Under the pieces are notes generated by a model. That model made no database searches, was not told the origin of the DNA, and worked only from the letters and a program-made list of their open reading frames with translations. A DNA stretch of 64,000 nt, from the NCBI RefSeq assembly GCF_900101905.1, contig NZ_FNAJ01000008.1, forward strand, positions 1 through 64,000, written 5' to 3'. Below are positions 63,308 through 64,000 of this stretch, in pieces (the first letter of the stretch is position 1; every line of letters starts with the position of its first letter). Source of the DNA: Myxococcus virescens. GTDB lineage: Bacteria > Myxococcota > Myxococcia > Myxococcales > Myxococcaceae. The translations under genes and the position numbers were made by a program.

Positions 63308-64000
63308 CTAACCTGGCTTGCGGCGAAGTCCATCCAGCACCAACCGGGCGCCGGGACTGAGCGCTCCCGAAGGCCACAAGGCCACCACCTCGACCGCCTG
63401 GGGCTCCTCTTCCAGGAGGGGCCACGCATGGAGGTCCGGTGGAAACGGGTGCATGGGGCGCAGGTCCGGCGTGATGGAGCAGGCGCGGAACGCGCGCAGC
63501 AGCTCGTAGAGGAGAAGGAAGCTCTCCGCGCGCCCCACTTCATCCACCGTCACGCCGTGGGCGGCGAAGCGGGCGCTGTTGGCGCCGCCGTAGGGGTCAT
63601 CACGCAGCCAGTCCACGAAGCGCTGCCCCTCCAGGTCCTTCACGTGCAGCGACGTCCGGGACGCGGCCTGCCGCGCCAGCTCGTTGTCCGGCCCGGCGAG
63701 CACGACGAAGGGCATGCGCAGCAGTGACTCCGACTCCACGCCTTCATGGGTAGGCAGGGGCGTGAAGTCGAGCGCCAGGTCGAGCTGCCGCGTCTGCACC
63801 TGGCGCGTCAGCTCGTGGGGCCCTCCGAAGCTGAGCACCAGCTTGAGGTCCGCGGCGGCGGCGTCCCTCGCCACGGCGCCCACCAGGGACAAGGACAGCG
63901 TCGGGTTGAGGCCCAGCCGCACCACGGGCTCGGCGCTGGCCAGGTCGCGCAGCCGCTTCATGTCCAGTTGGTGCAGCGGCGTCTGGGTGCCCGCGAAGAG
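63308..64000 (-). CDS. LysR family transcriptional regulator (partial, N-terminus off window)
   Basis: The visible 230 residues are the substrate-binding domain of a LysR regulator: RLGLNPTLSLSLVGAVARDA, FGGPHELTRQVQTRQLDLAL with LDFTPLPTHEGVESESLLRM and FVVLAGPDNELARQ. The helix-turn-helix lies beyond the window edge; only its tail (LFAGTQTPLHQL) is inside. It is on the same strand as the hydroxylase gene and directly upstream of it, with a candidate operator in the gap. The ligand may be an aromatic amino acid or product, by context only. Confidence 0.85.
   Translation of the reverse strand, partial: LFAGTQTPLHQLDMKRLRDLASAEPVVRLGLNPTLSLSLVGAVARDAAAADLKLVLSFGGPHELTRQVQTRQLDLALDFTPLPTHEGVESESLLRMPFVVLAGPDNELARQAASRTSLHVKDLEGQRFVDWLRDDPYGGANSARFAAHGVTVDEVGRAESFLLLYELLRAFRACSITPDLRPMHPFPPDLHAWPLLEEEPQAVEVVALWPSGALSPGARLVLDGLRRKPG

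Overview
The window is very GC-rich bacterial DNA (64 kb) with dense gene packing, many GTG/TTG starts and translationally coupled overlaps. Several features place it in the Myxococcaceae, most likely Myxococcus or a close relative: the mrpA-mrpB-mrpC developmental locus with its promoter elements, a MYXO-CTERM sorting tail, a TIGR02270 HEAT-like gene, a DUF6209-like exported protein, and a cytosolic Ser/Thr kinase. No tRNA, rRNA, CRISPR array or prophage was seen.

Layout. 1-2.1 kb is decayed accessory DNA: the end of an IS5-family element inside a TIGR02270 gene, a small unknown ORF and a gene remnant. 2.1-5.3 kb holds a catalytically degenerate site-2-protease-like protein, a LysE exporter, aquaporin Z and a tandem pair of Cys-rich lipoproteins. 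5.3-7.4 kb is a salvage operon (tdk-upp-hpt). 7.5-12.5 kb is housekeeping: DUF5658 protein, spoVG, prs, rplY, pth, rpsF-rpsR-rplI. Three unrelated genes (acyltransferase, LytS-type kinase, LytTR regulator) separate rplI from dnaB. 17-21.5 kb has a thiE-GATase-thiD operon and small myxobacterial proteins. 21.5-34.5 kb has clpB, a spermidine-synthase-like methyltransferase fold, a luciferase-like oxidoreductase, a di-heme protein, a DUF418 protein, an M20 peptidase, a MYXO-CTERM protein and an orphan ECF sigma factor.

34.6-43 kb is the arginine locus: argR diverges from argF'-argB-argE-argH-argG-(P-loop protein)-argC. The carbamoyltransferase is of the N-acyl-ornithine type, so the pathway should carbamoylate an acylated ornithine and remove the acyl group afterwards with ArgE. 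The specificity residue is neither of the two known ones, and a P-loop protein of unknown role is embedded in the operon.

43-57.4 kb carries membrane, stress and regulatory genes: TVP38, Na+/H+ antiporter, tandem UspA, truA, a kinase with a CopG-like tail, an RlmI-like methyltransferase, a degenerate amidohydrolase, a TipAS-type MerR regulator with a 19-bp-spacer promoter, a Flp pilin, and a giant MFS-spermidine-synthase fusion. 57.4-61 kb is the mrp locus controlling fruiting-body development, with recognisable MrpC box, upstream palindromes and a sigma-54 promoter. The window ends with a SUKH protein, an aromatic amino acid hydroxylase and a truncated LysR gene with a strong palindrome between the last two. 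All family assignments were made by eye from translations; no database search was run.
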